A stretch of 64,000 bases of DNA, taken from positions 59,207-123,206 of the IMG/VR virus record IMGVR_UViG_3300048929_000185. One strand, written 5' to 3'. Under the pieces are notes generated by a model. That model was not told where the DNA came from, did no database searches, and saw only the letters and a program-made list of their open reading frames with translations. The translations under genes and the position numbers were made by a program. Shown here piece by piece: positions 24,656-35,068 of the stretch (its first letter is position 1; the number at the start of each line of letters is the position of its first letter). The DNA is from a virus.

Positions 24656-26302
24656 ATGGTTTCAGAAGAGGAATATAAGCAAAGATTGCAAAAGGTTCAT
24701 GGCAATAAAATTAAATTGGTGTCTGGATATAAAGGCACCTCATTTAAAGCAATTCATTGTTGTGAAAAACATAATTTTGAATATGAAATGTTTCCATATG
24801 CCGCTTTAAGGGGACAAGAATGTAGATATTGCATGAAAGAAAAATTAAGAAATGCTGCTCTTATATCAGAAAGTGAAGCGAAACGTAGACTATTTAACAC
24901 GTATGGAAATGAATTTGAATTATGCGAAAAATATCATGGAGTATCCGAAAACATAAATTTAAGCACAACTTAAAAGATGGAACGAATCATATATTTATGA
25001 CGACATTTACTTTGTTATATTTAGGAGAATGCTGTGGTATATGTAGCAATAATAGAGTTCTAGTTGGATATAACGATATTGGAACAACAAACCCATATAT
25101 CGCGTCATTATTTTCAAACAAAGAAGATGCTTATAACTATGTAGAATTAAGCAATCAAGAAATTGAATTTATATGTCCTGATTGCGGAAGCCGTTCAAAC
25201 CAAATTATTGCTAAAGTTGTAAAAGGGAATAGAGTGCTATGTCCATACTGTTCTGATGGAATTTCGTATCCTAATAAATTTATATATAACTGTTTGATGC
25301 AAATATCATACGAATTGGATTTTATTCACAGAGAATACAAACCTAATTGGTGTAAATTTAAATTAAAAATAAAAGCAAAACTGGTATTTATGATATTTAT
25401 TTTGGGATTAATGGTAAAAAATATATTGTTGAGATGGACGGAGGTTTTCATAATAATCCATATGTAAAATCTGAATTATCTATTTCAGACTCTAAGTACA
25501 TAGATGAACAAAAAGATTTATTGGCGATGCAACATGATATAGAGGTTATTAGAATTGATTGTGATTATCGAAAAATATCTGAAAGATACTCCTTTATTAA
25601 ACAGAACATGTTGAAATCTATTTTATCAAAAATTATAAATTTAACACATATAGATTTTCATGATGCAGACATTAAATCGCTACAGTCTTTGTTAATTGAA
25701 TCTTGCAAATTATGGAATGACGGAATGACAGTTACTAATATAGGAGAAGCTATTGGTGTTAGTGTACAAACTGCCAGATCATATTTAACTTCCGGAATGA
25801 AATGTGGATTATGTGACTATTCAAAGAGTTTAAGTAGAATTCGTTCAAAAACTCAAATACCCGTAATATGTTTAAACGATTTTTCTGAATATAAAAGTAT
25901 TACAGAAGCGGCGGAAAAATATATGCTAACACCTGAATCAATAAGGTCTTGCTGTTGCGGTAAAACATTATCATCTGGAGAAGAAAATGGAAATAGGATT
26001 GTTTGGAAATATTTAGATGATTTTGCACATATGAAAACAAAAGATATAAAGCAATGTTTGATTGACGCGTATACAAAGAAAGTAGTTTGTATATCTAAAA
26101 TATATTATTCGCTACAATTAAAGACGCTGCTGAATGGACTGGAGTAAGTTCATCTGCAATAAGTAAATGTTGCACGGGACTTAGTAAATCATGTGGAATA
26201 GATACAGATAAAAACACCCCAATGCATTGGAAATATTATGATGATTATATAGTAAATAACGATATTAGCACTCTAATCCTTTATGGAAGATTGAGTGCTT
26301 AA
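24656..26302 (+). pseudogene. Decayed homing endonuclease, at least three frameshifts
   Basis: Homologous along its length to the intact gene at 39077: repeated zinc-like CxxC segments (CCEKHNFE, CRYC, CGIC, CPDCGS, CPYCSDGISYPNKF), the nuclease centre VEMDGGFH and a C-terminal NUMOD-like part (KDAAEWTGVSSSAISKCC). Continuous reading needs frame changes near 24,958 (a run of A/T), near 25,390 (an A-rich run) and near 26,105. An unframed sequence of this kind cannot give the full nuclease. It sits between lysis and packaging genes. Confidence 0.8.
26267..26299 (+). terminator. Hairpin before the packaging genes
   Basis: AGCACTC (26267-26273) pairs perfectly with GAGTGCT (26293-26299), followed by TAATTTATTGCAAAAAG and the ribosome site of the next gene. 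Confidence 0.55.
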
Positions 26303-26332
26303 TTTATTGCAAAAAGAAAGGATGGTGTTGTC

Positions 26333-27367
26333 GTGGCACAGCCAAAATCAAACAGACGAATTACTATTACTTCACCGTCTAAAAACACAGAAATTGAAAA
26401 AATTAAATACTCAAAAGAAGATGAACCAAATTTCTACAAATGCCCCGCTTGTGGTTCATCATATAAAATATTAGACGATAATTTCCCGGCTTCTCAAAGT
26501 GAATTATATGCAGGTTGGAGTTACCATCTTCCAATTTGCAAGAAATGTTTGGATAAAATGTTTGAACATTATACAGAGGCGTATGGTGGAGATGAAGATA
26601 CTGCAATAAGAAGATTGTGTGAAAAATATGATATTTATTATGATTTGAGTTTATTAAATGCTAGCAGAAAAATTACAAAAAATAGATCTCGTATTCATAC
26701 ATACATATCAAAGGCAAATTTAAATCAATATTCCGGTAAGACATTTGATACAACATTAGACGAAGAAAGAAAAGAAGGAATTATAGAGACTCTTGAAGAC
26801 GTAAAAGATTCTAAGAAAGCAAAGCTTAAAACTGTAAAATTCTTTGGAACGGGTTTTGAAGACGATGACTATTCTTTTCTTGAAGATGAATATTTAGACT
26901 GGACAACAAGACATGAGTGTAGCACAAAGGCACAGGAAGAAGTTTTTAAACAAATATGTTACGCCCAGTTAGATATATTAAAAGCAAAAAGAAAAGGATT
27001 ACCAACAAAAGACCTAACTAAGACATTACAGGATTTATTGGCAACAGCAAATCTTCAGCCAAAACAAACAAAAGATAATACTTTGGCGGAGCAAAATACA
27101 TTTGGAACCTTAATTAGAAAATGGGAAAACGAGAAACCAATACCTGAGCCAGATGAGGAATGGAAAGATGTTGACGGAATTGTAAAATATATCACCGTCT
27201 ATTTCTTAGGTCATTTGTGTAAAATGATGGGTATTAAAAACTCTTATTCTCGGCTATACGAATCTGAAATGTCAAAATATAAAGTTGAAAAACCAGAATA
27301 CGAAGACGATGATGAAGCTTTGTTTGATGCGGTATTTGGGGGTGAATTGGATGATTCAAACCAATAA
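26333..27367 (+). CDS. Terminase small-subunit-like protein, 344 aa
   Basis: Lies directly before and overlaps the large terminase by 17 bases, the usual place for the small subunit. It has an N-terminal zinc-type pair (CPACGS at about 36-41, CKKC at about 66-69), a helical middle, and a very acidic C-terminus (EYEDDDEALFDAVFGGE). No classical terminase small-subunit motif is seen, so the assignment rests on context. GTG start with GAAAGGATGG upstream. Confidence 0.6.
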   Translation: MAQPKSNRRITITSPSKNTEIEKIKYSKEDEPNFYKCPACGSSYKILDDNFPASQSELYAGWSYHLPICKKCLDKMFEHYTEAYGGDEDTAIRRLCEKYDIYYDLSLLNASRKITKNRSRIHTYISKANLNQYSGKTFDTTLDEERKEGIIETLEDVKDSKKAKLKTVKFFGTGFEDDDYSFLEDEYLDWTTRHECSTKAQEEVFKQICYAQLDILKAKRKGLPTKDLTKTLQDLLATANLQPKQTKDNTLAEQNTFGTLIRKWENEKPIPEPDEEWKDVDGIVKYITVYFLGHLCKMMGIKNSYSRLYESEMSKYKVEKPEYEDDDEALFDAVFGGELDDSNQ

Positions 27368-29111
27368 AAAAACAGAGCAAGAAGTCGCAAATGATAAAGC
27401 ATCAAAAATAATGAATGGTGTTGCTACATGGTGTAGCTTTTACCGTTCAAATCCTCATCGATTCGCCCGCGATTATTTGGGAGTCTCCTTAAAGCTTTTT
27501 CAAGTAATATTGCTTTATATGATGAATATAAGTAATTATTTCATGTATCTAGCTGCCCGCGGGCAAGGAAAAACGTGGTTGACTGCTTTATTTTGCACAA
27601 TTCGTTGTATTTTATATCCAGGAACTAAAATTTGTGTAGCATCTAAAAATAGAAATCAAGCTAATGAAGTTCTTGAGAAAATCACGACTGACTTCTTAGA
27701 TAAATCTGATAATTTAAAATTAGAAATTGAAGATTATTCAGTTGGTCAAAACAAGGCATATGTTTTATTTAAGAACGGGTCATGGATAAAGGTTGTAACG
27801 GCATCGGATTCCGGGAGAAGCGCCCGCGCCAATATTTTAATTACAGATGAATTTAGAATGGTTGATTTGATAGTAATAAATACGGTTTTACGTAAATTTT
27901 TAACAGCTCCAAGAACTCCAAAGTATTTAAGCAAAAAAGAATACAAACATCTAGTTGAAAGAAATAAAGAAATCTATATGTCTAGCTGTTGGTTTAAAAG
28001 TCATTGGTCTTTTGAAAAGGCAAAAGCTTATTGCGCCAATCTTGTAAGCGATTCAAAAAAATATTTTATTTGTGGACTTCCATATCAAATATCAATTAAA
28101 GAGGGTTTGCTTTCAAAGGAACAAGTAGCAGATGAAATGTCTGAGGCTGACTTTTCTGAGATGGCATGGGATATGGAAATGGGGTGTTTGTGGTATGGAG
28201 ACAAAGATGGCTCTTTATTCTCATATGAAGATACGTCTAAAAACAGAGTACTTAAAAGAACAGTATATCCTACACACATATCAAAATTACTTTCAGATAA
28301 ATCAACCAAAATGCCAGATTTAAAAAATCAAGAACAAAGAATAATTTCAGTTGACGTGGCTCTTTTGGCTTCAAAGAAACAAAACAACGACGCTGCTTCT
28401 ATTTTTATTAATAGTGCTATTCCCACAAACAATCAAAGATATATTGGGAATTTAATATATACTGAAAATCATGAGGGACTAAATACTGATGAACTTGCAT
28501 TGATTGTTAGAAGATATTATGAAATGTATAAGTGCACATATATTGCATTAGATGTTAAGGGAATTGGCCTTGGAGTGTATGATTGTTTAATAAAAGATAT
28601 GTACGATCCATTAACAGGAGAAACGTATGGTGCATTAAGCTGTTGTAATGATAAAGTTTATGCCGATAGATGCAAGGTTCAGGGCGCACCAAAAGTAATT
28701 TGGGCAATACAGGCGACCGCGCAGTTTAATAACGATATGTATTTATCTTTGCGAGAAGGATTTAGACAAAATAAAATAAACCTTCTTATAAATGAATTTG
28801 AAGCAGACGAAGTCTTAAAAGATATTAGAGGATATAACTCCTTACAAATAAGTGATAAAACTTTATTACAAATGCCATATATACATACCACATTACTCAT
28901 AAATGAGCTGATTAATTTGGAATATGAAGCAAAAGGGGTAAACATAAGAGTACATGAGAAATCTGGAATGCGAAAAGATAGGGTTTCTAGTGTTGGATAT
29001 AATTATTGGGTGCAATGCCAATTGGAAACAAAATTGAAAAAGCCAGCAAGTACTTCATTTGATCCATCAGAAGCATTTAAAATCAGGCAACCAAAATTAC
29101 GTAAATATTAA
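27351..29111 (+). CDS. terL: Terminase large subunit, 586 aa
   Basis: ATPase with Walker A ARGQGKT (about residue 69) and Walker B ILITDEF (about 162), then a nuclease domain with ISVDVALL and YIALDVKGIG carrying metal-binding aspartates. It packages DNA into the prohead and cuts it at the end. The ATG at 27351 has GGGGGTGAATTGG upstream and overlaps the preceding gene; the longer upstream frame is just that gene's shadow. Confidence 0.93.
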   Translation: MIQTNKKTEQEVANDKASKIMNGVATWCSFYRSNPHRFARDYLGVSLKLFQVILLYMMNISNYFMYLAARGQGKTWLTALFCTIRCILYPGTKICVASKNRNQANEVLEKITTDFLDKSDNLKLEIEDYSVGQNKAYVLFKNGSWIKVVTASDSGRSARANILITDEFRMVDLIVINTVLRKFLTAPRTPKYLSKKEYKHLVERNKEIYMSSCWFKSHWSFEKAKAYCANLVSDSKKYFICGLPYQISIKEGLLSKEQVADEMSEADFSEMAWDMEMGCLWYGDKDGSLFSYEDTSKNRVLKRTVYPTHISKLLSDKSTKMPDLKNQEQRIISVDVALLASKKQNNDAASIFINSAIPTNNQRYIGNLIYTENHEGLNTDELALIVRRYYEMYKCTYIALDVKGIGLGVYDCLIKDMYDPLTGETYGALSCCNDKVYADRCKVQGAPKVIWAIQATAQFNNDMYLSLREGFRQNKINLLINEFEADEVLKDIRGYNSLQISDKTLLQMPYIHTTLLINELINLEYEAKGVNIRVHEKSGMRKDRVSSVGYNYWVQCQLETKLKKPASTSFDPSEAFKIRQPKLRKY

Positions 29112-29123
29112 GGAGGTGAGAAT

Positions 29124-30656
29124 TTGGAAGAAAAAAAAGAACCATCTGGAAATAAAACCTTAGAACAGATTGCGGTAGAAAAATATTCTCAGCTTGCGTT
29201 TGCAAATTTAAAAAAGAATATTGTTCAGGATTTAATAAAAAATCGCAACGAAAGTATCATATATAGGAAATACCCGAAAGAGCGCGTTGTTCAAATGCTT
29301 GAAGCGCCACAAACATTTGCTTCTGCTTTACAGGAAATGAGTAACTTTTTATATATGGTAAGTCCTCATTACAAAAGATTGATAAATTATTATTCAATGC
29401 TTCCGAAATTTAATTATTCTATTCGTCCATTGAACTTACCTCAAAAAAGTAAAATCAAAAAGACTGAGTATCGTAATACATACAATTACGTGTGCGACTT
29501 ATTTAAAAAATACAACTTAAAACAAGAATGTTTTAAAATTATGCAATCAGTATTTCGAGATGGTATCTTCTACGGATTATCATACGAAACTACTGATTCT
29601 TTTTATATTAGGCCATTTAATCGTGCATTTGCAAGGATATCTTCTGTTGAAGACGGAGTATTTGTAATGTCTATCGATTTGCTCTATTTTTCAGATAAAG
29701 AAGATTTGCTTCCGGAATACGGAAAAGAAATTGAGTCTGCGTATTTAGCTTATAAAGGTAATCCCAAAAAGGGGACAAAAGGAGACGGATCGAAAAGGTG
29801 GTATGAACCTAGCAATGGTATCTGTATTAAAGCAGATGAAGATGATCCGATTTACGCAATTCCAGTATTTACGGGTTTAATTCTCGGAGTTTTGGATATT
29901 GAGGATTATAAGCTACTTAAAAAGGCAAAAACTGAGATTGACAATTATAAGGTTTTAGCAATGAAAATGGAAGCAGATGAGCAAGGTATACCCAAAATGG
30001 ATTATGAGATGGCTATGAAATATTATGGTCAGGCAGCTGCTAATATCCCAGACGGGATTGGACTAATATTGTCTCCGTTTACTATAAGTGATTTTTCATT
30101 CCAAAAATCTAGTGTGGCGGATACAGATGCAGTAAGTGAAGCCGAAGAAAACTTTTGGTCAAGTTCAGGAACATCGCCTTTACTATTTGGATCAGCTAAA
30201 AATAAGACCTCAACATCAATGGAACTTTCAATCCGGAATGATGAGTTAATATCGTTTGCTGTAATGAACCAAATACAAAGATATTTCAACATGAAAACCA
30301 AGAAAATGGATTTACCATATTCTTTTGAAATGAGATTTTTGGAACAAAGTATCTATAATGAAACTAAAGTTCAGGACTCGTATTTAAAGGCTGGGCAGTA
30401 CGGAGTATCTACAAAACTATTGTATGCTAATTCATTAGGGCTTGAACCGGCAGATATTAATGGAATGTCATATTTAGAAGATGAGATTTTGGGAATTGGC
30501 AAAAACATGTTTATTAGACCTCTTATAAGTTCTAATACATTAAGTGGCGGATCAGTAGATAATACTGGAGGTAGACCAACCAATGAATCTAAAGGGGAAC
30601 AATTGACAGAGTCTGGTCAACAAACGTCAGAGACAGATCAAAATCTGAATCGATAG
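29124..30656 (+). CDS. Portal protein, 510 aa
   Basis: Second gene after the terminase, of the right length, with portal-like features: MSNFLYMVSPHYKRLINYY early, a long helix, GTSPLLFGSAKNKTSTSMEL in the middle (the tongue/stem part of SPP1-type portals) and a polar, disordered, glutamine-rich C-terminus. It forms the ring through which DNA enters. TTG start with AAGGAGGTGAGAA. Confidence 0.85.
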   Translation: MEEKKEPSGNKTLEQIAVEKYSQLAFANLKKNIVQDLIKNRNESIIYRKYPKERVVQMLEAPQTFASALQEMSNFLYMVSPHYKRLINYYSMLPKFNYSIRPLNLPQKSKIKKTEYRNTYNYVCDLFKKYNLKQECFKIMQSVFRDGIFYGLSYETTDSFYIRPFNRAFARISSVEDGVFVMSIDLLYFSDKEDLLPEYGKEIESAYLAYKGNPKKGTKGDGSKRWYEPSNGICIKADEDDPIYAIPVFTGLILGVLDIEDYKLLKKAKTEIDNYKVLAMKMEADEQGIPKMDYEMAMKYYGQAAANIPDGIGLILSPFTISDFSFQKSSVADTDAVSEAEENFWSSSGTSPLLFGSAKNKTSTSMELSIRNDELISFAVMNQIQRYFNMKTKKMDLPYSFEMRFLEQSIYNETKVQDSYLKAGQYGVSTKLLYANSLGLEPADINGMSYLEDEILGIGKNMFIRPLISSNTLSGGSVDNTGGRPTNESKGEQLTESGQQTSETDQNLNR

Positions 30657-30667
30657 GCGGTGAATGA

Positions 30668-30859
30668 ATGAAAAGCATGATAAAGGTTTTAAACCAAGAA
30701 AAGGCAAATCAACTCGCCATACTTGGATTTAAATATGTTTTAGAGACTGTGAACGGAGAATCTGTTTGCAGTTTTTTTATGTCAGAAAAAATTATGGATT
30801 ATATTAATTCCAATTTTGATAAAAAAGACTTCTTTCTGACAAACAAAATTACTTTTTAA
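30668..30859 (+). CDS. Small phage protein, 63 aa
   Basis: Start MKSMIKVLNQEKANQLAILG; the pattern (short beta strand, helix KANQLAILGFKYVL, then a CSFFMSEKIMDYI tail) resembles the small proteins at 16.5 and 58.4 kb. It lies between portal and protease/scaffold. Function unknown, perhaps virion-linked. Confidence 0.65.
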   Translation: MKSMIKVLNQEKANQLAILGFKYVLETVNGESVCSFFMSEKIMDYINSNFDKKDFFLTNKITF

Positions 30860-30872
30860 GAAAGGAGGAAAA

Positions 30873-32405
30873 ATGAAGAACAAAAATATACAGGTAACTT
30901 TTAATGCAAAAATTACTCCAATAAAACCTGTTAACGAAGAATTTACTCTATGCAAATGTTATGTGCAAGGGATTGGGAAAAACCGCAACGGAAGTTACAT
31001 GAGCAAAGAAAATGTTGAAAAGTACTCTCCAACTCTTAATTATTGTCCAGTTGTTGGACACATAATCGAAGCCACAGATCCTGGGACAAAAGAGACTCAT
31101 AGATACATGGGTGGGCATGATTGGACGGTAGATGAAAACTGGGAAATTGTAGATTTAACGGTTCCATATGGGGTTGTTGTAAATGACACATTCGATTATG
31201 AAACTGTAAACGAATATGGAGTTGATGTTGAGTATTTAACTGCTCACGTTATTTTATGGACTGGCAGATATCCAGAACTTAAAGATGCAATTTATTCTGA
31301 TAATTTTTGGTTTAATCAATCAATGGAAATTAGTCCAAAACAATATCGTCAATTAGAAGATGATTCTAATTATGTGGAACTATTGGAGTGGAACTATTCT
31401 GCTTTATGCTTATTGGGCAAAGCAGATGATAAAACAAGCCCAGAGCATACAGAGCCTTGCTTTATTAGTTCTAGTGTTATACCTATTGAGTTCTCAAAGG
31501 CTGAATTTGCATTAGAGTTTAAAGAATTAAAAGAGAAATTATCTGCTTGCTTTAACTATGAAGGAGCAGAAAAAGGAGGTAATAATTTGAATAAAAAAGA
31601 AGAAATTATGATCAAATATGGCAAGACCGTTTCTGATTTAAATTTTTCATATGAAGATATGACAGATGAAGAATTTGAATCTAAAATGTTTGATCTATTT
31701 GGGAAGACAGATGAGCCAATCTTGTTTTCTACTACTTATAGGCAGAAAAGAGATGCGTTGTCAAATGCTCTTGATTCTGTAATTGTAAAAGATCTAAATG
31801 GAAACGTAACAGAAGAAACATATTTTTATGTTGAAGACTTTGATGATGAATACGTTTACGTAGAAAGAGATCATTGGACTGTGAATGATTATGAATCTAA
31901 ATATGGACGTTTTACATATTCGTTTGACGATTCAAATTTAACCGCTACGATTACTGGCGAATTTGAAGAAATGATTAAAGTATGGCTCACCATAGAAGAA
32001 AATCAGCAAGTACAGGAAGCAAGAAATTCATACTCAAAGTTAGAACAGGAATTTTTAGATTACAAGAAACAATACTCTGTCTCTAATGAAGAGTTTGATG
32101 TACTTAAATCATACAAAGAAAGCAAAGAAGCTGAGGAAAGAAAATTTGCAGAAACTGGAATTTTTGAAAAGTATGATAAGAAAATCGGTACGACAAAAGA
32201 GTTTGAAGAATTAAAGAAAACTTCATCTAATTATTCCATAAAAGACTTGGAAAAAGAATGTTTATGTATCGTTGGATTGTATTCATTTGAAGATGAAGGT
32301 ACAGACGGTTCAATTAAAGGAGATTCAATTAAATTCTCTGCTACGAATGAGACAAATAATGAAGATCCAATTGATGCAACATATAAAAAATATTTAAAGA
32401 GATAA
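30873..32405 (+). CDS. Prohead protease/scaffold-like protein, 510 aa
   Basis: Placed between portal and decoration/capsid genes. The N-terminal 240 residues are beta-rich with HDWTVDENWE and FNQSMEISP, suggestive of a phage serine protease of the XkdF kind, though I cannot name the catalytic residues with certainty. The C-terminal half is charged and helical (ARNSYSKLEQEFLDYKKQYS), as in scaffolds. A GGAGGTAATAATTTG at about 31,575 may allow internal initiation of a separate scaffold. Assignment from context and pattern. Confidence 0.65.
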   Translation: MKNKNIQVTFNAKITPIKPVNEEFTLCKCYVQGIGKNRNGSYMSKENVEKYSPTLNYCPVVGHIIEATDPGTKETHRYMGGHDWTVDENWEIVDLTVPYGVVVNDTFDYETVNEYGVDVEYLTAHVILWTGRYPELKDAIYSDNFWFNQSMEISPKQYRQLEDDSNYVELLEWNYSALCLLGKADDKTSPEHTEPCFISSSVIPIEFSKAEFALEFKELKEKLSACFNYEGAEKGGNNLNKKEEIMIKYGKTVSDLNFSYEDMTDEEFESKMFDLFGKTDEPILFSTTYRQKRDALSNALDSVIVKDLNGNVTEETYFYVEDFDDEYVYVERDHWTVNDYESKYGRFTYSFDDSNLTATITGEFEEMIKVWLTIEENQQVQEARNSYSKLEQEFLDYKKQYSVSNEEFDVLKSYKESKEAEERKFAETGIFEKYDKKIGTTKEFEELKKTSSNYSIKDLEKECLCIVGLYSFEDEGTDGSIKGDSIKFSATNETNNEDPIDATYKKYLKR

Positions 32406-32425
32406 GAAAGTGAGGATTAAATAAT

Positions 32426-32896
32426 ATGGCAAAAGCAATTATCAGACTCGACAATGTGTCTGCAACAAAAAACGGGAATTTATTAAAGAGTGTAAAAATC
32501 TCAGCTGAATTACAGAATGGTTCTGTAGTCGCAATTGGAGGACTCGTAAGTGGTGAAAGAGAAACCCACACAGCCACCACTCCAGCAGTAGATACTACAT
32601 ACTACGGAATTCTGTGCACTCCAGAATTAATGTATGACGAAAAGAAACAGATGGATGAATTTGTTAATGTTGTTGATAAACCAGCGAGAGCATTTATTCC
32701 AACAAAAGGGGATATTTTCTCTGCTACGGTTGAGGCTTTTGATGCAACTCCTACAGTTGGTAAATTAGTTGAGCTTGCAGCTGCAAACACAATGAAAGTT
32801 GTAACGACCGCAACTTCTGGATCTACACAGATTGGTAAGGTTATTGGAATTGACGTATATGGAACAAAAACATTTTACGCTGTTGAAGTACAGTAA
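32426..32896 (+). CDS. Capsid decoration-like protein, 156 aa
   Basis: A glycine-, threonine- and valine-rich all-beta protein (AIGGLVSGERETHTATTPA, TSGSTQIGKVIGIDVYG) directly before the major capsid protein. This is the usual place and character of head-decoration or stabilising proteins. No cysteine, no signal peptide. Functional call is by context. Confidence 0.65.
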   Translation: MAKAIIRLDNVSATKNGNLLKSVKISAELQNGSVVAIGGLVSGERETHTATTPAVDTTYYGILCTPELMYDEKKQMDEFVNVVDKPARAFIPTKGDIFSATVEAFDATPTVGKLVELAAANTMKVVTTATSGSTQIGKVIGIDVYGTKTFYAVEVQ

Positions 32897-32921
32897 TTAA
32901 GAAAGTGAGGATAGACTTAAT

Positions 32922-33917
32922 ATGAGTAAAGAAATTATCAAAATTGCGGTAGAGGCATATAAGGGAAGACAGTATGGAAATTATTCCACTTCCGATTCAA
33001 TGGAAGTATTAAGAAACGCTTTAGTAGAAGCAAATAATGGCAAGGCATATTTAGATTATAGAGACATTCGAGATGGAAAATGCAGTGGATTATTCGCAAT
33101 TATGGAAGAGATTATCACAAAGACAGTTCTTGAAGGACTGCCAGACTCCTCTCCTATTTTCCAGTTTGTAGATTTTAGAAATAAGGCACTCGGCGATCAG
33201 GATTCCTTTATCGTAAGGGATACTGGTCTTTTTACTGTTGCCGATATTGCTGAAGGAACACAGGGAGTAAGAAGACAGAGAGCCGTAAGCGGAGAAACAA
33301 TTTATGTAACTCCACAGCTGAAGGCAATTAAGATCTATGATGAACTGAATCTTATTTTAGCTAATCGTATTGATATGAACGAATTAATTAACAGAGTATC
33401 AAGATCTTTTATTGCTAAGACAAATACAGACATCTACACATCATTTGCCGGTACATATTCTAAACTTGTTGCACCATATCAGGTATCAGGTACATTTGCA
33501 GAAGATAAACTTGCAACATTAATTGATCATGTAGAAGCAGCTACTGGTATGACTGCATATGTTTTAGGTTCAAAACAGGCAGTTAGAAAGATTACTGGCG
33601 TTAAGGGTGCTGATTCAGATTCTGCAAAAGAGGCTCTTTACAACGTAGGATATTATGGTAACTTTGGAGCAAATCCAGTTATCGCAATGCAGAACGCTCA
33701 CAAAGTGGGTTCTACTGATTTTGTTTTAAATGATACAGATTTACATGTTGTAGCAGGTGAAGATAAATTTATCAAGTATGTAACAGAAGGTGATACCTTG
33801 ATTATTCCGGGAACACCAATGTCTAACGCAGATCTCTCCCAGGAGTTCTTAATGGCTCAAAGAAGCAATGCAGGTATCGTTATGTCTGAAGTGTTTGGAT
33901 GTTATAGAATTGGCTAA
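32922..33917 (+). CDS. Major capsid protein, HK97-type, 331 aa
   Basis: Length and sequence character fit a phage coat protein: long N-terminal helix (SMEVLRNALVEANNGKAYL), an E-loop-like acidic part (VADIAEGTQGVRRQRAV), a P-domain (DKLATLIDHVEAATGMTAYVLGSKQ) and a C-terminal DLSQEFLMAQRSNAGIVMSE typical of capsid proteins in this phage group. It is followed by a strong terminator, suiting a highly expressed gene. Confidence 0.85.
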   Translation: MSKEIIKIAVEAYKGRQYGNYSTSDSMEVLRNALVEANNGKAYLDYRDIRDGKCSGLFAIMEEIITKTVLEGLPDSSPIFQFVDFRNKALGDQDSFIVRDTGLFTVADIAEGTQGVRRQRAVSGETIYVTPQLKAIKIYDELNLILANRIDMNELINRVSRSFIAKTNTDIYTSFAGTYSKLVAPYQVSGTFAEDKLATLIDHVEAATGMTAYVLGSKQAVRKITGVKGADSDSAKEALYNVGYYGNFGANPVIAMQNAHKVGSTDFVLNDTDLHVVAGEDKFIKYVTEGDTLIIPGTPMSNADLSQEFLMAQRSNAGIVMSEVFGCYRIG

Positions 33918-33928
33918 TTAATAATACG

Positions 33929-33961
33929 GTACGGTTAGATTATACTAACCGTACTATTTTT
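33929..33961 (+). terminator. Terminator after the capsid gene
   Basis: GTACGGTTAG (33929-33938) pairs perfectly with CTAACCGTAC (33945-33954), 10 bp, followed by TATTTTTATATG. Confidence 0.8.
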
Positions 33962-33987
33962 ATATGAATAAATGGAGGTAATAAAAT

Positions 33988-34617
33988 ATGGCAAATTTAA
34001 CAAAGGAAGAACGTGAAAGGCGACTCGCTGAAAAGGAAGCAAAGGTGCGTTCTGAATTAGAAGAAAAAATACGAAAAGAGTATGAAGCTAAGTTAAATGT
34101 TACGTCAGTAAGTCATGAAGAAGTAAAAAAGAATCATACGAAAAAGAAAACTAAAATTCCTCTTGATATCTTAGTGCCTGTTAAAAGTGGCGTACAGGGT
34201 ATATTGGTGTATGGTTCAAGAAAAACGATTGGATATCAGATTGAATGGGATTCCTATGGTTCTATTGAGTATGTGGAACTGGGAGAACTATTATCAATGA
34301 GAAATACAAATCGTAGTTTTTACAAAAATAATTGGATATTCTTTGAAGATACTGATGAGTATACTGCGGTAGAAATATATGAGTTCTTAGATGTGGCGCA
34401 ATACTATCAAAACACCATTATTGGAGAGGACATAGAAACTATTTTCACAAAATCGTTAGATGATATACGCAAGATTATAACCCCATTGTCAAAAGGAGTT
34501 AAAGATACAATAGCCACAAAAGCGCGTTTAATGATTGACAGTGGAGAATTTGATTCAATTAATAGAATTCAGTTATTAGAGGAATTGCTTGATGTTGAGT
34601 TAAAGCCTTCTTATTAA
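33988..34617 (+). CDS. Head-associated hypothetical protein, 209 aa
   Basis: N-terminal 50 residues are a charged coiled coil (KEERERRLAEKEAKVRSELE), followed by a lysine-rich linker and a compact domain (IGYQIEWDSYGSIEYVELGE). Position after the capsid gene suggests a head-completion or internal head protein. ATG with GGAGGTAATAAAAT upstream. Confidence 0.6.
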   Translation: MANLTKEERERRLAEKEAKVRSELEEKIRKEYEAKLNVTSVSHEEVKKNHTKKKTKIPLDILVPVKSGVQGILVYGSRKTIGYQIEWDSYGSIEYVELGELLSMRNTNRSFYKNNWIFFEDTDEYTAVEIYEFLDVAQYYQNTIIGEDIETIFTKSLDDIRKIITPLSKGVKDTIATKARLMIDSGEFDSINRIQLLEELLDVELKPSY

Positions 34618-34627
34618 GGAGGTATTT

Positions 34628-35068
34628 ATGAATACTACATACCAATTTGTTTATGACGAGTTTAAAGACGGGATTACAGATCCTGATTTATTGCAATTTG
34701 CAGAAGAACTTCAGTCTGAGATGCTTTTGGCAATTATGAGAAAAGCAATATCAAAATGTAACAGAATAGTAAAAAAAATGTGTGATTTAAACGACAGAAA
34801 TGATTTAACGGCAGAGTTTAATATGTCTGTTCCAGACGATGTGTTGGATGTATTGTTGGAATGGATGACTGTTATATGGTTAAAACCTTATGTAAATAAT
34901 ATTGAAAACTTAAAAAATAATTTGAACACAAAAGACTTTACCATGTATTCTCCAGCTAATTTATTAGAAAAAATCGGTGATAGATACGATTATTCCTTTA
35001 AATATGCAAATAGTTTGGCAAACAAATTTTCCTACATATATGGAGATTTGGAGAATTTAAAATCATGA
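34628..35068 (+). CDS. Head-tail connector-like protein, 146 aa
   Basis: Helical, acidic protein (DPDLLQFAEELQSEMLLAIM, LDVLLEWMTVIWLKPYV) of a size and place typical of connector adaptors (gp15-like). It overlaps the next gene by 4 bases. Assigned by gene order. Confidence 0.55.
   Translation: MNTTYQFVYDEFKDGITDPDLLQFAEELQSEMLLAIMRKAISKCNRIVKKMCDLNDRNDLTAEFNMSVPDDVLDVLLEWMTVIWLKPYVNNIENLKNNLNTKDFTMYSPANLLEKIGDRYDYSFKYANSLANKFSYIYGDLENLKS

Noticed and set aside
30873-32405. Firm call of a prohead serine protease
   Set aside because: Catalytic Ser/His could not be named with confidence, so only a context-based call is given.
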